This document shows positions 20,274 through 29,150 of a DNA stretch of 64,000 nucleotides, piece after piece (positions within the stretch are counted from its first letter, which is position 1; each line of letters starts with the position of its first letter). The DNA comes from Magnetospirillum moscoviense (GTDB taxonomy: Bacteria > Pseudomonadota > Alphaproteobacteria > Rhodospirillales > Magnetospirillaceae). The position numbers and the translations under genes were made by a program. The stretch lies in the NCBI RefSeq assembly GCF_001650635.1, contig NZ_LWQU01000174.1, positions 29,288 to 93,287 of the forward strand. The letters are read 5' to 3'. The notes under the pieces were generated by a model. It did no database searches and was not told the origin of the DNA. It worked only from the letters and a program-made list of their open reading frames with translations.

Positions 20274-20296
20274 CTTCATCGCCAATGCGGATGAAG
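20274..20296 (+). promoter_or_regulatory. Hairpin in the hfq leader
   Basis: CTTCATC (20274-20280) and GATGAAG (20290-20296) form a 7-bp stem around a 9-nt loop, 35 nt before the hfq ATG. It may influence hfq translation or mRNA stability. No known Hfq autoregulatory site is recognised. Confidence 0.35.
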
Positions 20297-20331
20297 ACTC
20301 TACTCGGGCAATAAGAACGGAATTAAAGACG

Positions 20332-20586
20332 ATGTCCGCCGAAAAATCTCAGAACGTCCAGGATGTGTTTCTCAATCACATCCGCAAGAACAAGACCCCC
20401 GTCACCGTCTTTCTGGTCAACGGTGTGAAGCTTCAGGGGATCGTGACCTGGTTCGACAACTTTTCGGTGTTGCTGCGCCGCGATGGTCACACTCAGCTGG
20501 TGTACAAGCACGCCATCTCCACGGTGATGCCGTCGACGCCGATCCAGCTGTTCGAGCCGCAGTCCAAGGAAGGCGGCGAGGAATAG
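20332..20586 (+). CDS. hfq: RNA chaperone Hfq
   Basis: The 84-residue Sm-like protein starts [20 protein letters not shown]. It has the Sm1 motif ([25 protein letters not shown]) and the Hfq-specific Sm2 motif YKHAIST. The hexamer matches small RNAs to mRNAs. In related alphaproteobacteria Hfq (NrfA) is needed for nifA translation, so its presence near the ntr block is of interest here. The start codon at 20332 is chosen from the family; an in-frame extension from 20191 overlaps the HAD gene and is not protein-like. hflX follows with no gap. Confidence 0.97.
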   Translation: MSAEKSQNVQDVFLNHIRKNKTPVTVFLVNGVKLQGIVTWFDNFSVLLRRDGHTQLVYKHAISTVMPSTPIQLFEPQSKEGGEE

Positions 20587-21906
20587 GTGCCAGGCGAACA
20601 GGCCGACAAGCCCGGTTCGACCCGCCCGCGTGCCATGGTCGTCCACCCGGCCCTCAAGGCCGGGGAGGGCGGTTGTCGCTCGCCAGAGGGGCGGCTGGCC
20701 GAGGCTGTCGGCCTGGCGCAGGCCATCGATCTCGATATCGTTGCCGCCGAATGGGTGGCGGTCAACAAACGCCGCCCGGCGACCTTGATCGGCAAGGGCG
20801 CGGTCGAGCGCCTGGCTGTATTGGTCGAAGAACAGGCGATTGCCGTCGCGGTGATCGACGGCCACCTGACCCCGGTGCAGCAGCGCAATCTGGAAAAGGC
20901 GTGGTCGTGCAAGGTCATCGACCGCACCGGCCTGATCCTGGAAATTTTCGGCGCCCGTGCCCGCACCCGTGAAGGCACGCTTCAGGTCGAGCTGGCTGCG
21001 CTTTCCTATCAGCGCTCGCGGCTGGTGCGGTCGTGGACCCACCTGGAACGTCAGCGCGGCGGCTTCGGCTTCCTGGGCGGCCCCGGCGAGACCCAGATCG
21101 AGGCCGACCGCCGCATGATCGGCGACCGCATCGTCAAGCTGAAGCGCGAGCTGGAAGAGGTCAAGCGCACCCGCGAGCTGCATCGCCACGCCCGCCGCCG
21201 GGTTCCCTATCCGATCATCGCCCTGGTCGGCTACACCAATGCCGGCAAGTCGACTTTGTTCAACACCCTGACCCGGTCCGAGGTGCTGGCCAAGGACATG
21301 CTGTTCGCCACCCTGGACCCGACCATGCGCGGCCTGGTGCTGCCCTCGGGGCGCCGGGTGATCCTGTCGGACACCGTGGGCTTCGTGTCGGACCTGCCGC
21401 ACGAGCTGGTGGCCGCCTTCCGCGCCACCCTGGAAGAGGTGCTGGAAGCCGACATCGTCGTCCATGTCCGCGACATCTCGCACCCCGACACCGAGGCCCA
21501 GGCCGCCGATGTCGAGACGGTGCTGAAGGAACTGGGCCTGGCCGAGGTGGTCGATCGCGGCCTGGTCGAAGTGCTGAACAAGATCGATTGCCTGCCCGAG
21601 GCCGAGCGCCTGGAATGCCGCAATCAGGCCGAGCGGCGCCCCGATTGCCTGGCCCTGTCCGCCCTGACCGGCGACGGTGTCGAAACCTTGCTGGCCCATC
21701 TGGACTCGCGATTGTCGCACGGCCAGGAGACCATCGAGGCCGAGGTGGCGCTGGCCGACGGTGCCGGCATCGCCTGGCTGTACCGCCACGGCGACGTCAC
21801 CGCCCGCATCGATGACGACCACGTCGCCCGCCTGACCGTCCGTCTGGACCCGGCCAACGCCGAGCGTTATCGTCAGCGTCTCGCCAAGAAGAGCAAGAAT
21901 CCATGA
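20587..21906 (+). CDS. hflX: GTPase HflX
   Basis: The 439-residue GTPase starts at a GTG immediately after the hfq stop. The N-terminal HflX domain includes the glycine-rich GFGFLGGPGETQIE linker (about 159-172). The G domain has G1 GYTNAGKST (about 217), G3 DTVGF and G4 NKID. HflX binds and splits stalled ribosomes. The hfq-hflX pairing is conserved across proteobacteria. The stop overlaps the next start as ATGA. Confidence 0.96.
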   Translation: MPGEQADKPGSTRPRAMVVHPALKAGEGGCRSPEGRLAEAVGLAQAIDLDIVAAEWVAVNKRRPATLIGKGAVERLAVLVEEQAIAVAVIDGHLTPVQQRNLEKAWSCKVIDRTGLILEIFGARARTREGTLQVELAALSYQRSRLVRSWTHLERQRGGFGFLGGPGETQIEADRRMIGDRIVKLKRELEEVKRTRELHRHARRRVPYPIIALVGYTNAGKSTLFNTLTRSEVLAKDMLFATLDPTMRGLVLPSGRRVILSDTVGFVSDLPHELVAAFRATLEEVLEADIVVHVRDISHPDTEAQAADVETVLKELGLAEVVDRGLVEVLNKIDCLPEAERLECRNQAERRPDCLALSALTGDGVETLLAHLDSRLSHGQETIEAEVALADGAGIAWLYRHGDVTARIDDDHVARLTVRLDPANAERYRQRLAKKSKNP

Positions 21907-22664
21907 TCGACGTCGCCCGGGTCACCGCCATCATCCGTGAGGTCGCCGAGGCCGAGATCCTGCCGCGCTTCAAGAATCTGCGCCGCGACCAGATCCGCGA
22001 GAAGAAGCCGAACCAACTGGTCACCGAGGCCGACACCGAGGCGGAGCGCGCCCTTGCCCCCCGCCTGCGCGAATTGGCGGACGGCGTGGTGGTCGGCGAG
22101 GAAGGGGTCGAAAGCGATCCCACGGTGCTGAGCGCGCTGGAACGATCCGGCGTGGTGTGGGTGATCGATCCGGTCGATGGCACCGCCAATTTCGCCAACA
22201 ACAATCCCCGTTTCGCGGTGATCGTCGCCCTGGTGGTGGACGGAATCACCCAGATCGGCTGGATCCATGATCCGGTCCCCAACCTGACCGTGGTCGCCGA
22301 GCGCGGGCAGGGGGCGTGGCGCGACGGCACCCGCCTGAAGGTCGCGGCCGAAGTGCCGCTGGCCCAGATGACCGGCTCGGTCAAGAAGCGGGGCCGCGTC
22401 GCCGATCAGGTGCTGCATGTGGCCCGGCGCGGCAGTGCCGCCCACGATTACCTGGACCTGGCCGCCGGGCGGCAGCATTTCGTCCATTTCCGCCGGCTGA
22501 TGCCATGGGACCACGCCGCCGGCGTGCTGATCCATCAGGAAGCCGGCGGTTCCGCCCGCCTGTTGAATGGCCAGGATTACCGGCCGGTGCTCAACGTCGA
22601 AGGTCAGCTGCTGCTGACGCCAGGCGAAAAAAGCTGGCAGGACATCGCCGCGCTGATGGATTGA
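21903..22664 (+). CDS. Inositol monophosphatase family protein
   Basis: The 253-residue protein has the metal-binding motifs of the lithium-sensitive phosphatase family: GEEGVES (about 61-67), DPVDGTANF (about 88-96) and, near the C-terminus, WDHAAG. The family covers inositol-1-phosphatase, histidinol phosphatase (HisN) and CysQ-like enzymes; the substrate is not resolved here. Its stop abuts the stop of the convergent SDR gene with no intergenic base. Confidence 0.88.
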   Translation: MIDVARVTAIIREVAEAEILPRFKNLRRDQIREKKPNQLVTEADTEAERALAPRLRELADGVVVGEEGVESDPTVLSALERSGVVWVIDPVDGTANFANNNPRFAVIVALVVDGITQIGWIHDPVPNLTVVAERGQGAWRDGTRLKVAAEVPLAQMTGSVKKRGRVADQVLHVARRGSAAHDYLDLAAGRQHFVHFRRLMPWDHAAGVLIHQEAGGSARLLNGQDYRPVLNVEGQLLLTPGEKSWQDIAALMD

Positions 22665-23417
22665 TCAGCGCCGATAGACCGTCAGGCCGGCCGGGGCCTG
22701 GCAGGTCGGCATCATCTCGATGCGGTTGATGTTGACGTGGGCGGGCAGGGTCGCCGCCCACACCACCGCCTCGGCGACATCCTCGGGCGTCAGCGGCTCG
22801 GTGCCGGCATAGACCTTGGCTGCCGCTTCCTTGTCGCCCTTGAACCGCACTTCGGAAAATTCCGAGCCGCCGCACAGGCCCGGCTCGATGTTGGTCACCC
22901 GTACCCGGGTCTTGACCAGATCGGTGATCAAATTCAGCGAGAACTGGGTCACCGCCGCCTTCGAGGCGCCATAGGCGTTGCCGCCGGGATAGGGGTAGGT
23001 GCCGGCGGTCGAGGACAGGTTGATCACATGGCCGCGGTCGCGGGCCACCATGCCGGGCAGCACCGCCCGGGTCATGGACATCAAGCCCTTGACGTTGGTG
23101 TCGATCATGGCCTCCCAATCGTCCAGGCTGGCCTGATCGGCCGGTTCCAGACCCAGGGCCAGGCCGGCATTGTTGACCAGAACGTCGATGTCGGCGAAAT
23201 CGGCGGGCAGGGTGGCGATGGCCTGTTCGATTCCGGCGCGGTCGCGGACATCAAGCACCAGCGGCAAGGTCGGAACCGCCAGCTCGCTGTTCAACACCGC
23301 CAGCCGGTCGGCGCGACGGCCCACCAGGATCAGGCGATCGCCCAGGGCGGCGAAGCGCTTCGCGATGGCCTCGCCGAAGCCGGCGGTGGCGCCGGTGATC
23401 AGGATGGTACGGGGCAT
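22665..23417 (-). CDS. SDR-family oxidoreductase (YdfG-like)
   Basis: The 250-residue short-chain dehydrogenase has the cofactor motif TGATAGFGEAIAKRF, NNAGLALG, and the catalytic Ser-Tyr-Lys in NLSSTAGTYPYPGGNAYGASK. It most resembles NADP-dependent 3-hydroxy acid/serine dehydrogenases such as YdfG, but the substrate is inferred. It is the third gene of the mazG-lipoprotein-SDR minus-strand run, 9 bp after the lipoprotein gene. Confidence 0.88.
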   Translation of the reverse strand: MPRTILITGATAGFGEAIAKRFAALGDRLILVGRRADRLAVLNSELAVPTLPLVLDVRDRAGIEQAIATLPADFADIDVLVNNAGLALGLEPADQASLDDWEAMIDTNVKGLMSMTRAVLPGMVARDRGHVINLSSTAGTYPYPGGNAYGASKAAVTQFSLNLITDLVKTRVRVTNIEPGLCGGSEFSEVRFKGDKEAAAKVYAGTEPLTPEDVAEAVVWAATLPAHVNINRIEMMPTCQAPAGLTVYRR

Positions 23418-23426
23418 GGCGGATTC

Positions 23427-24059
23427 CTATAACGGGCGGCTGGGGTCGGGATCGCGCAGCATCACCAGGGTCGGCGTGGACGACAGCGGGTTTTCGATCT
23501 TCCAGATATAAACGCGATACTGGCCGAACGGCCTGACCTCGGTGGCATTGTGACGCAAGACGTTGGCATCGGTGGTGATGCGGAACTCGCCTTCCATGCC
23601 GATGCCCAGCTCGGCCATGCGCTGGGCGTCCGACGCCTTGACGCCGTTGGCGTCGATGATGATGGTGCCATCCTCGTTTGATTTCAACGAGATCAGGCGG
23701 GCGTCTCGCCGCAAAAGCGAGGTCAGCTGCACCTTGCCCAGCCGGCCGCCGCGCTCGTATTTCAGATGGAAGCGGCCCTTGCCGACCTTCTTCAGGTCCT
23801 TGACGGCGATGTCGCGCACCAGGTCCTTGTAGATGTTGTTGTGGCGCTCCAGCTCGTTCTCGGGCGTGATCGTGCCGTTGGCGTAATCATGCAGGATGGG
23901 CGCGTAGATGACGTCGCCCTCGTACGTAATGGCCCAGTCGCCATAGCGCGAGATGCGCAGCTCGCCCTTGAACTTGTCGGGGATGTAGCAAGACGACAAC
24001 AAGACGGTGAGGGCCGCCACCGACAGCAAGCGGACCATGCCGCCGAACATACCCCTCAT
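23427..24059 (-). CDS. Conserved lipoprotein of unknown function
   Basis: The start at 24059 gives 210 residues and a lipoprotein signal peptide (MRGMFGGMVRLLSVAALTVL) with lipobox LSSC. The mature part is acidic to neutral and mostly predicted beta (RISRYGDWAITYEGDVIYAPIL; GRFHLKYERGGRLG). I do not recognise the domain. It overlaps the mazG stop by 4 bp (ATGA) and so is translationally coupled to it. The reading frame extends 67 codons upstream, but those codons lie inside mazG. Confidence 0.8.
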   Translation of the reverse strand: MRGMFGGMVRLLSVAALTVLLSSCYIPDKFKGELRISRYGDWAITYEGDVIYAPILHDYANGTITPENELERHNNIYKDLVRDIAVKDLKKVGKGRFHLKYERGGRLGKVQLTSLLRRDARLISLKSNEDGTIIIDANGVKASDAQRMAELGIGMEGEFRITTDANVLRHNATEVRPFGQYRVYIWKIENPLSSTPTLVMLRDPDPSRPL

Positions 24060-24856
24060 GGCCCGTCCCCCTTGCTCCGTTCCTGGTGCTTGGCCTGCAC
24101 CCACAATTCTTCCATCTCGTCGAGGCTCGCCTGGGCCGGGTTCCGGCCGGCGCGCCTCAATTCGGATTCGATATGACGAAATCGGCGCTCGAACTTGGCG
24201 TTGGCCCGCTTCAGGCACCGCTCGGGATCGATTGTGAGCTTGCGGGCTAGGTTCGCGCAAGCGAAGAGAAGGTCGCCCATCTCGTCCTCGACCCGGTCAA
24301 GCTCGGCGTCGTCGGTGATTTCAGCTTTGATTTCAGCTAGTTCTTCGTCGATCTTGTCAACGACGTCGAGCGGCTTGGCCCAGTCGAAGCCGACACGGGC
24401 GGCCCGCGCCTGCAGCTTCAGCGCCCGGGTCATCGGGGGCAGGGAGCGGGCGATTCCGTCCAGCACGCTGTCGGTTCCCTTGGCGGCTCTCTCGGCCTCC
24501 TTGGTCGCTTCCCACGCCTGGGTCTGTTCGGTGGCATTGCGCGCCTCGGCCTGGCCGAACACATGGGGATGGCGGCGGATCATCTTGTCGCAGATCGCCG
24601 CCACCACATCATCGAAGCCGAAATGACCAGCCTCGGCGGCCATTTGCGCATGAAACACCACCTGGAACAGCAGATCGCCCAATTCGTCGCGCAAGGCCTC
24701 CATGTCGCCATGGTCGATGGCGTCGGCCACCTCGTAGGCTTCCTCGATGGTGTAGGGGGCGATGGTGGCGAAACTCTGTTCCCGGTCCCACGGACAGCCG
24801 CCTTCCGGCGCCCGCAAGGTCCGCATGATGGTCAGCAAATCGTCGATGGAGGGCAT
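24056..24856 (-). CDS. mazG: Nucleoside triphosphate pyrophosphohydrolase MazG
   Basis: The start at 24856 (MPSIDDLLTIMRTLR) gives 266 residues, the size of full-length two-domain MazG. The first MazG domain has CPWDREQSFATIAPYTIEEAYEV and ELGDLLFQVVFHAQ. The second has KIDEELAEI and EDEMGDLLFACANLARK. The enzyme hydrolyses NTPs and abnormal dNTPs to monophosphates. The frame runs upstream to 24991, but that extension is not conserved-looking. Confidence 0.94.
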   Translation of the reverse strand: MPSIDDLLTIMRTLRAPEGGCPWDREQSFATIAPYTIEEAYEVADAIDHGDMEALRDELGDLLFQVVFHAQMAAEAGHFGFDDVVAAICDKMIRRHPHVFGQAEARNATEQTQAWEATKEAERAAKGTDSVLDGIARSLPPMTRALKLQARAARVGFDWAKPLDVVDKIDEELAEIKAEITDDAELDRVEDEMGDLLFACANLARKLTIDPERCLKRANAKFERRFRHIESELRRAGRNPAQASLDEMEELWVQAKHQERSKGDGP

Positions 24857-25042
24857 GGCCTGCGGCGGGGAAGGTTTAAGGGGACGGCAACCATAGCGCA
24901 TCCGAACCCACCCGTCTGCGTGGAGATTGGCCCGTCCACCTGCGTTGACCAGCCAGCCCCACGGGGTGAAGCGGCCATAGCCCTTACTCATGTAAGGTTT
25001 CCTGCATAGGGGACCATCAGAGTCCCGTCATGGGAGGCAGGA

Positions 25043-25942
25043 ATGTCCGTCAGGCATCCGATCATCGCGGTCACCGGCGCCTCGGGCGCGGGCCGGGAAT
25101 CCGTCAGGTTCGTTTTCGACCGTCTGTTCCGACGGGAAGGCATCACCGCCGCCTATGTCGCGGGCGAGAGCTTTCATCGCTTCGACCGGACCGAGTTCAA
25201 GGCCGCCGAGGCCGAAGCCGCCGCCAGCGGCAACCCGCATTTCAGCCATTTCGGTCCCGACGCCAATCTGTTCGACGAGCAGGAGCGTCTTTATCGCGAT
25301 TACGGCCAAAGCGGCACCGGCCGGCGGCGTCATTACCTGCACGGCGACGATGACGGCCGCCGGCTCGGCTATCCCGAACTGGGGGGCGGCCGGTTCACGC
25401 CCTGGGAGGATTTGCCGCAAGACACCGACCTGATGCTGTACGAGGGACTGCACGGCGTGGTCCGCGGCGACGGCTTTGATCTTGGCAAACATGTCGATCT
25501 GAAGATCGGCATGGTGCCGATCATCAATCTTGAATGGATCCAGAAGGTCCACCGCGACACCGCCAAGCGCGGCTACTCGCGCGAGGCGGTGATGGACCGC
25601 ATCCTGCACCGGATGCACGATTACACCCATTACATCCTGCCGCAATTCAAGCATTCGGATATCAACTTCCAGCACGTGCCGGTGGTCGATACCTCGGAGC
25701 CGTTCATCGCCCGTGACATTCCTGCGGTGGACGAGCGGGTGGTGGTGATCCGCTTTCGAAAGCCCGAGGAAATGGGCGTGGATTTCCCGCTGCTGCTGAG
25801 AAAGATCGCCGGCTCGTGGATGACCCGGCGCAATACGCTGGTGGTGCCCGGCGGCAAGCGTGAACTGGCCAAGGAACTGATCCTGACCCCGATCTTGCGC
25901 CGGCTGATGGACCGCCGCGCCGAGGTCAGGGGAGCGGCCTGA
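25043..25942 (+). CDS. prkB: Phosphoribulokinase
   Basis: The 299-residue protein matches class I proteobacterial phosphoribulokinase: HPIIAVTGASGAG at the N-terminus, SFHRFDRTEFK, ANLFDEQERLYRDYGQSGTG, LMLYEGLHGVV, LKIGMVPIINLEWIQKVHRDT, HYILPQFKHSDINFQ and VVDTSEPFIARDIP. It makes ribulose-1,5-bisphosphate for the Calvin cycle. The P-loop reads GASGAGRESV, with Arg-Glu where many relatives have Thr-Ser/Thr. No RuBisCO or other cbb gene lies in the window. A terminator follows; mazG is divergent upstream. Confidence 0.95.
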   Translation: MSVRHPIIAVTGASGAGRESVRFVFDRLFRREGITAAYVAGESFHRFDRTEFKAAEAEAAASGNPHFSHFGPDANLFDEQERLYRDYGQSGTGRRRHYLHGDDDGRRLGYPELGGGRFTPWEDLPQDTDLMLYEGLHGVVRGDGFDLGKHVDLKIGMVPIINLEWIQKVHRDTAKRGYSREAVMDRILHRMHDYTHYILPQFKHSDINFQHVPVVDTSEPFIARDIPAVDERVVVIRFRKPEEMGVDFPLLLRKIAGSWMTRRNTLVVPGGKRELAKELILTPILRRLMDRRAEVRGAA

Positions 25943-25963
25943 TTTCAGGTCTTGGCAAGAAAC

Positions 25964-25996
25964 AGGGCGGCTTTCCCGAAGGAGCCGCCCTTGTTG
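25964..25996 (+). terminator. Rho-independent terminator after prkB
   Basis: A 9-bp perfect stem AGGGCGGCT / AGCCGCCCT with a 10-nt loop is followed by a short T-rich stretch, 22 bp after the prkB stop. Confidence 0.75.
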
Positions 25997-25998
25997 CC

Positions 25999-28900
25999 AT
26001 GCGCAATTGTCGCATAATGCATATTATGACGTTTATCGTGACGCCCTCATCTGGTACGCCTGCTGGTGACCATGGTCATCGTGATCGGGACGGCCACCTA
26101 AGCCCGGTGATGCCCGACTGGGCCGCCTTGGGCGAAAGTGGTCGCCCCGTGACCATGGTTGTCCGTATCGACACCTCGATGGCACGCCTGAACGCCACCG
26201 AACTCGTCAAAAGTCTTGGCGCCCAGGTCGAGCGCTGGCACGCGGCCGGAGTAAGCCTGGCTGGGCTGGAGATCGACCACGACAGCCCAACGGCCCGGTT
26301 ACCAGAATATGGCGCCTTCCTGCGTCTCGTGCGTCGCGAATTTTCGTTGCCGCTTTCGGTGACCGCGCTGCCGACCTGGCTAGAGGCGCCGGCCTTCGAT
26401 CAAATCATCGCTGTCGCCGACGAAGTGGTTTTGCAGGTTCACGCGGTCCGCCAACCCGTCCGGGGCGAAGGTCTGTTCAGCCCGAGCAACGCCATGGCGT
26501 GGCAGAAGCGGATGGCGTCGCGCAGTACCAAGCCGTTTCGCCTGGCCCTGCCCGCCTATGGAACCCGCATCGGTCGCGACGAGGATGGTTCGGTGGTGGT
26601 GGTGGAAAGCGAGGCCCCGGCACCAGGGGGCGCGCATTCCGAGGAATTGGTGGTTGCACCCGCCGAAGTTCGCAGGTTCCTGGACGACCTTCGGGGCAAT
26701 CCCGCGCGCAATCTGGCCGGAATCGTATGGTTTCGCCTGCCCAATACCGCCGATCGCCGTGCCTGGAGCCTCGCCACGTTACGCGCCGTTATCAACGGCA
26801 TGCCAGTGAATGGCAACGCGCACGTGATGGTGGAAGACAGCGACACTGGGGCCGGCATCTTATTGCTCGCCAATAACGGCGTCACTGACGCTCGCTTGCC
26901 CCATCGACTGGTCCTGCCCGCCGGCTGCGGCCATGCTGGCGGAGCTAATGGATATCACCTGGACACCGACGGCAGGACCTTGATCCGGGGGCGCGACGGC
27001 TTGCTGCGCATGGCGAGCGCCGTCTCCATCGCCTGCGTCATGGATGTGACGCCCAACATGCTCGATGACCGCGACGCGTCGGTACGTGAACCGATCACCC
27101 ACAGTTTCTCGTTTGAACTGCGAGCGATGCACGGCGCGCCGAAGGACGAGCTGAGGTTTCGTGACGTCTGCCACTGGCCCGAGACCCCTGAGGCTTGCGC
27201 GATTCGCATCGAGAGCGATGGGCTCAGTCCCCGGCAGGTCGCTACGCTCAAGACGGTCCGCGCGAGCAATGGCGACGCGTTCGAGGCGGCCGACGGCTTG
27301 CCGATTGCTGTCCGCCACTATGTGGCCGGTGCCAAAGCCTTCCACGCCAAGCGGTGGGACCAGGCGGCAGAACATTTCCACGCCATCCAGACCCTGCCCG
27401 AGGAGGCAGCAAGGCCGCGCCTGGTGTGGGCCACCTACATGCTGGGCCGTACCTTGGTGGCCCAGGGGCGCGAGATTGAAGCCGCGCCGCAATTTGCCGC
27501 TACTCGCGCCCTGGCGTTGCGTGGCCTGCCCGACCCACACGGGTTGGCGGTCGCCAGCCTCGGCGAGGAAGCGCGCATCCATTTTCGCCGCGCCAAGGCG
27601 CTGCTGGAGGACAGTGTGCTGGCCCCGGAAAAAGCGGCCGCCTACACCTCGGCCATGACCCTGGCGGCGACCTTGTATCTCGATCAGTCGGTGCGCGATG
27701 ACCAGGGCGGCACGGCCTCGCTACGCGCCATGGTCCGCCATTTGCGCGGCCACCGCAGCATCGCCGAGGCGGCGGTGCGTCATCCGCTGCTGCGCCGCCT
27801 GATGGTCGCCAACACGCTGGCCGATTTCCTGTGGTCGGTCCCCGACCCCGATGAGTCCCCCGTCGATGATTCCTGGAATTTTCCCGACGCGGGAGTCGAT
27901 GCCTCGGCGCTGGCGGTCCTGGTGGCCGAAGCTGTGCATGACGAGCCCGGGCCGGTGCCCGACTTGGACCGGCTGGCTGCCCTGGCCTACCACCAGGCGC
28001 GTTACGACCTGGCTGCCCAATTGGTGGAAAGAGCCCACGGCCCCATGGCCGCCTGGGTGCGCGCAAAGTTGGCCTTGCAGGGCGGCGACGAAGCCGCTGC
28101 CGCGCGCCATTACGCCGAGGCCGCCAAGGCCTTCCCCGCTTCGACCGCCAATCCGCTGGACCAGGCCGGCATGAACCGTATCCAGGCCGAGACCGGCGTG
28201 CTGGCCTTCTCGCGCGGCGAATATACCCAGGCGATGTTGCTGCTGATGAATAAAGGTCATTGGGGCGACGTCGCCGCCATCGGCGAGCGGGTTCTGACAT
28301 TGAACGAACTGAAAACCTTCGTGGATGCACGTCCGGCCCTCCATCTTAGCGGTGGAGACGACGCGAACCTGCGGGACTTACTGGCCCGCCGGCTGGTCCG
28401 TACCCACCGAATCGCCGACGCACTGCCCTATTTCGCCAGTGACGATGTGCGCGCCAAGGCTGCCGAGTATCTTGCGACGCTCAAGGACGCCGAGGGAAGC
28501 TGGAGCAGGCTGGCGCGTGGCGAGGCGTGGTACCGGGCCGCCGTACTTGCCCGCATTTGGGGCATGAAGATGATGGGGACCGAGGGGGCGCCGGACCATG
28601 CCGATTGGCAAAGCCGGAACTGCTGCGTCGCCGAGATAGAGCCTGCCAACGACGAGGAGCGCAAGCGAATGGAAGCCGACCCGGCCAAGCCTTTCGCGCG
28701 GTTCCATTACCGCTATATCGCGGTCGATCACGCACAGAAGGCGGCCGACATGCTGCCGCCGCGCTCGCAGGCTTTTGCCGCCGTTCTTTGCCACGCTTCG
28801 GATTGGATGCAGCAGACCTGGGAAATGGGCAGATCCTGGGATATCTACCAGCGTTACGTCCGCGAAGGAGCCCATGTCCCCTTCGCCCGGCATTTTGGCC

Positions 28901-29094
28901 GTAAATGTCCAACCCCAGACTTTGCCGCAGCCCCGGCCAGTGAACGCCGCCTGATGATTCTCAAGGCCCGCAATTTTCTCTCCGCCAACCGCTGGTGGGC
29001 GGCGGGATTGTTAGCGACGGTCCTGGCTGTCACTGGTTGGTGGCTGGTTCATCGACGCCGCACTTTTTGCCATCATTGCACCAAGTCCCAATAA
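25999..29094 (+). CDS. DUF3142-like domain fused to a TPR-type protein; possibly 5'-truncated
   Basis: The frame codes for up to 1031 residues; the start is uncertain (ATG 25999, 26026 or 26110). Residues about 38-280 resemble DUF3142 proteins (PDWAALGESGRPVTMVVRID, GLEIDHDSPTARLPEYGAFL, VVLQVHAVRQP, GLFSPSNAMAWQKRM). From about 345 (MASAVSIACVMDVTP, NMLDDRDASV) a second region rich in helical repeats runs to about 1000, ending in a membrane helix (WWAAGLLATVLAVTGWWLVH) and a basic tail. In the relatives I recall these are two adjacent genes, each with its own signal peptide. Here the DUF3142 part has no signal peptide and seems to lack its first 60-80 residues. The function is unknown. Codon use is more AT-tolerant than its neighbours. 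Confidence 0.7.
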   Translation: MRNCRIMHIMTFIVTPSSGTPAGDHGHRDRDGHLSPVMPDWAALGESGRPVTMVVRIDTSMARLNATELVKSLGAQVERWHAAGVSLAGLEIDHDSPTARLPEYGAFLRLVRREFSLPLSVTALPTWLEAPAFDQIIAVADEVVLQVHAVRQPVRGEGLFSPSNAMAWQKRMASRSTKPFRLALPAYGTRIGRDEDGSVVVVESEAPAPGGAHSEELVVAPAEVRRFLDDLRGNPARNLAGIVWFRLPNTADRRAWSLATLRAVINGMPVNGNAHVMVEDSDTGAGILLLANNGVTDARLPHRLVLPAGCGHAGGANGYHLDTDGRTLIRGRDGLLRMASAVSIACVMDVTPNMLDDRDASVREPITHSFSFELRAMHGAPKDELRFRDVCHWPETPEACAIRIESDGLSPRQVATLKTVRASNGDAFEAADGLPIAVRHYVAGAKAFHAKRWDQAAEHFHAIQTLPEEAARPRLVWATYMLGRTLVAQGREIEAAPQFAATRALALRGLPDPHGLAVASLGEEARIHFRRAKALLEDSVLAPEKAAAYTSAMTLAATLYLDQSVRDDQGGTASLRAMVRHLRGHRSIAEAAVRHPLLRRLMVANTLADFLWSVPDPDESPVDDSWNFPDAGVDASALAVLVAEAVHDEPGPVPDLDRLAALAYHQARYDLAAQLVERAHGPMAAWVRAKLALQGGDEAAAARHYAEAAKAFPASTANPLDQAGMNRIQAETGVLAFSRGEYTQAMLLLMNKGHWGDVAAIGERVLTLNELKTFVDARPALHLSGGDDANLRDLLARRLVRTHRIADALPYFASDDVRAKAAEYLATLKDAEGSWSRLARGEAWYRAAVLARIWGMKMMGTEGAPDHADWQSRNCCVAEIEPANDEERKRMEADPAKPFARFHYRYIAVDHAQKAADMLPPRSQAFAAVLCHASDWMQQTWEMGRSWDIYQRYVREGAHVPFARHFGRKCPTPDFAAAPASERRLMILKARNFLSANRWWAAGLLATVLAVTGWWLVHRRRTFCHHCTKSQ

Positions 29095-29150
29095 GGCCGG
29101 CCCAAGAGCCATTCGGACAGGAAATCGGCGATGGCCTGGCCTAAGCCGCC

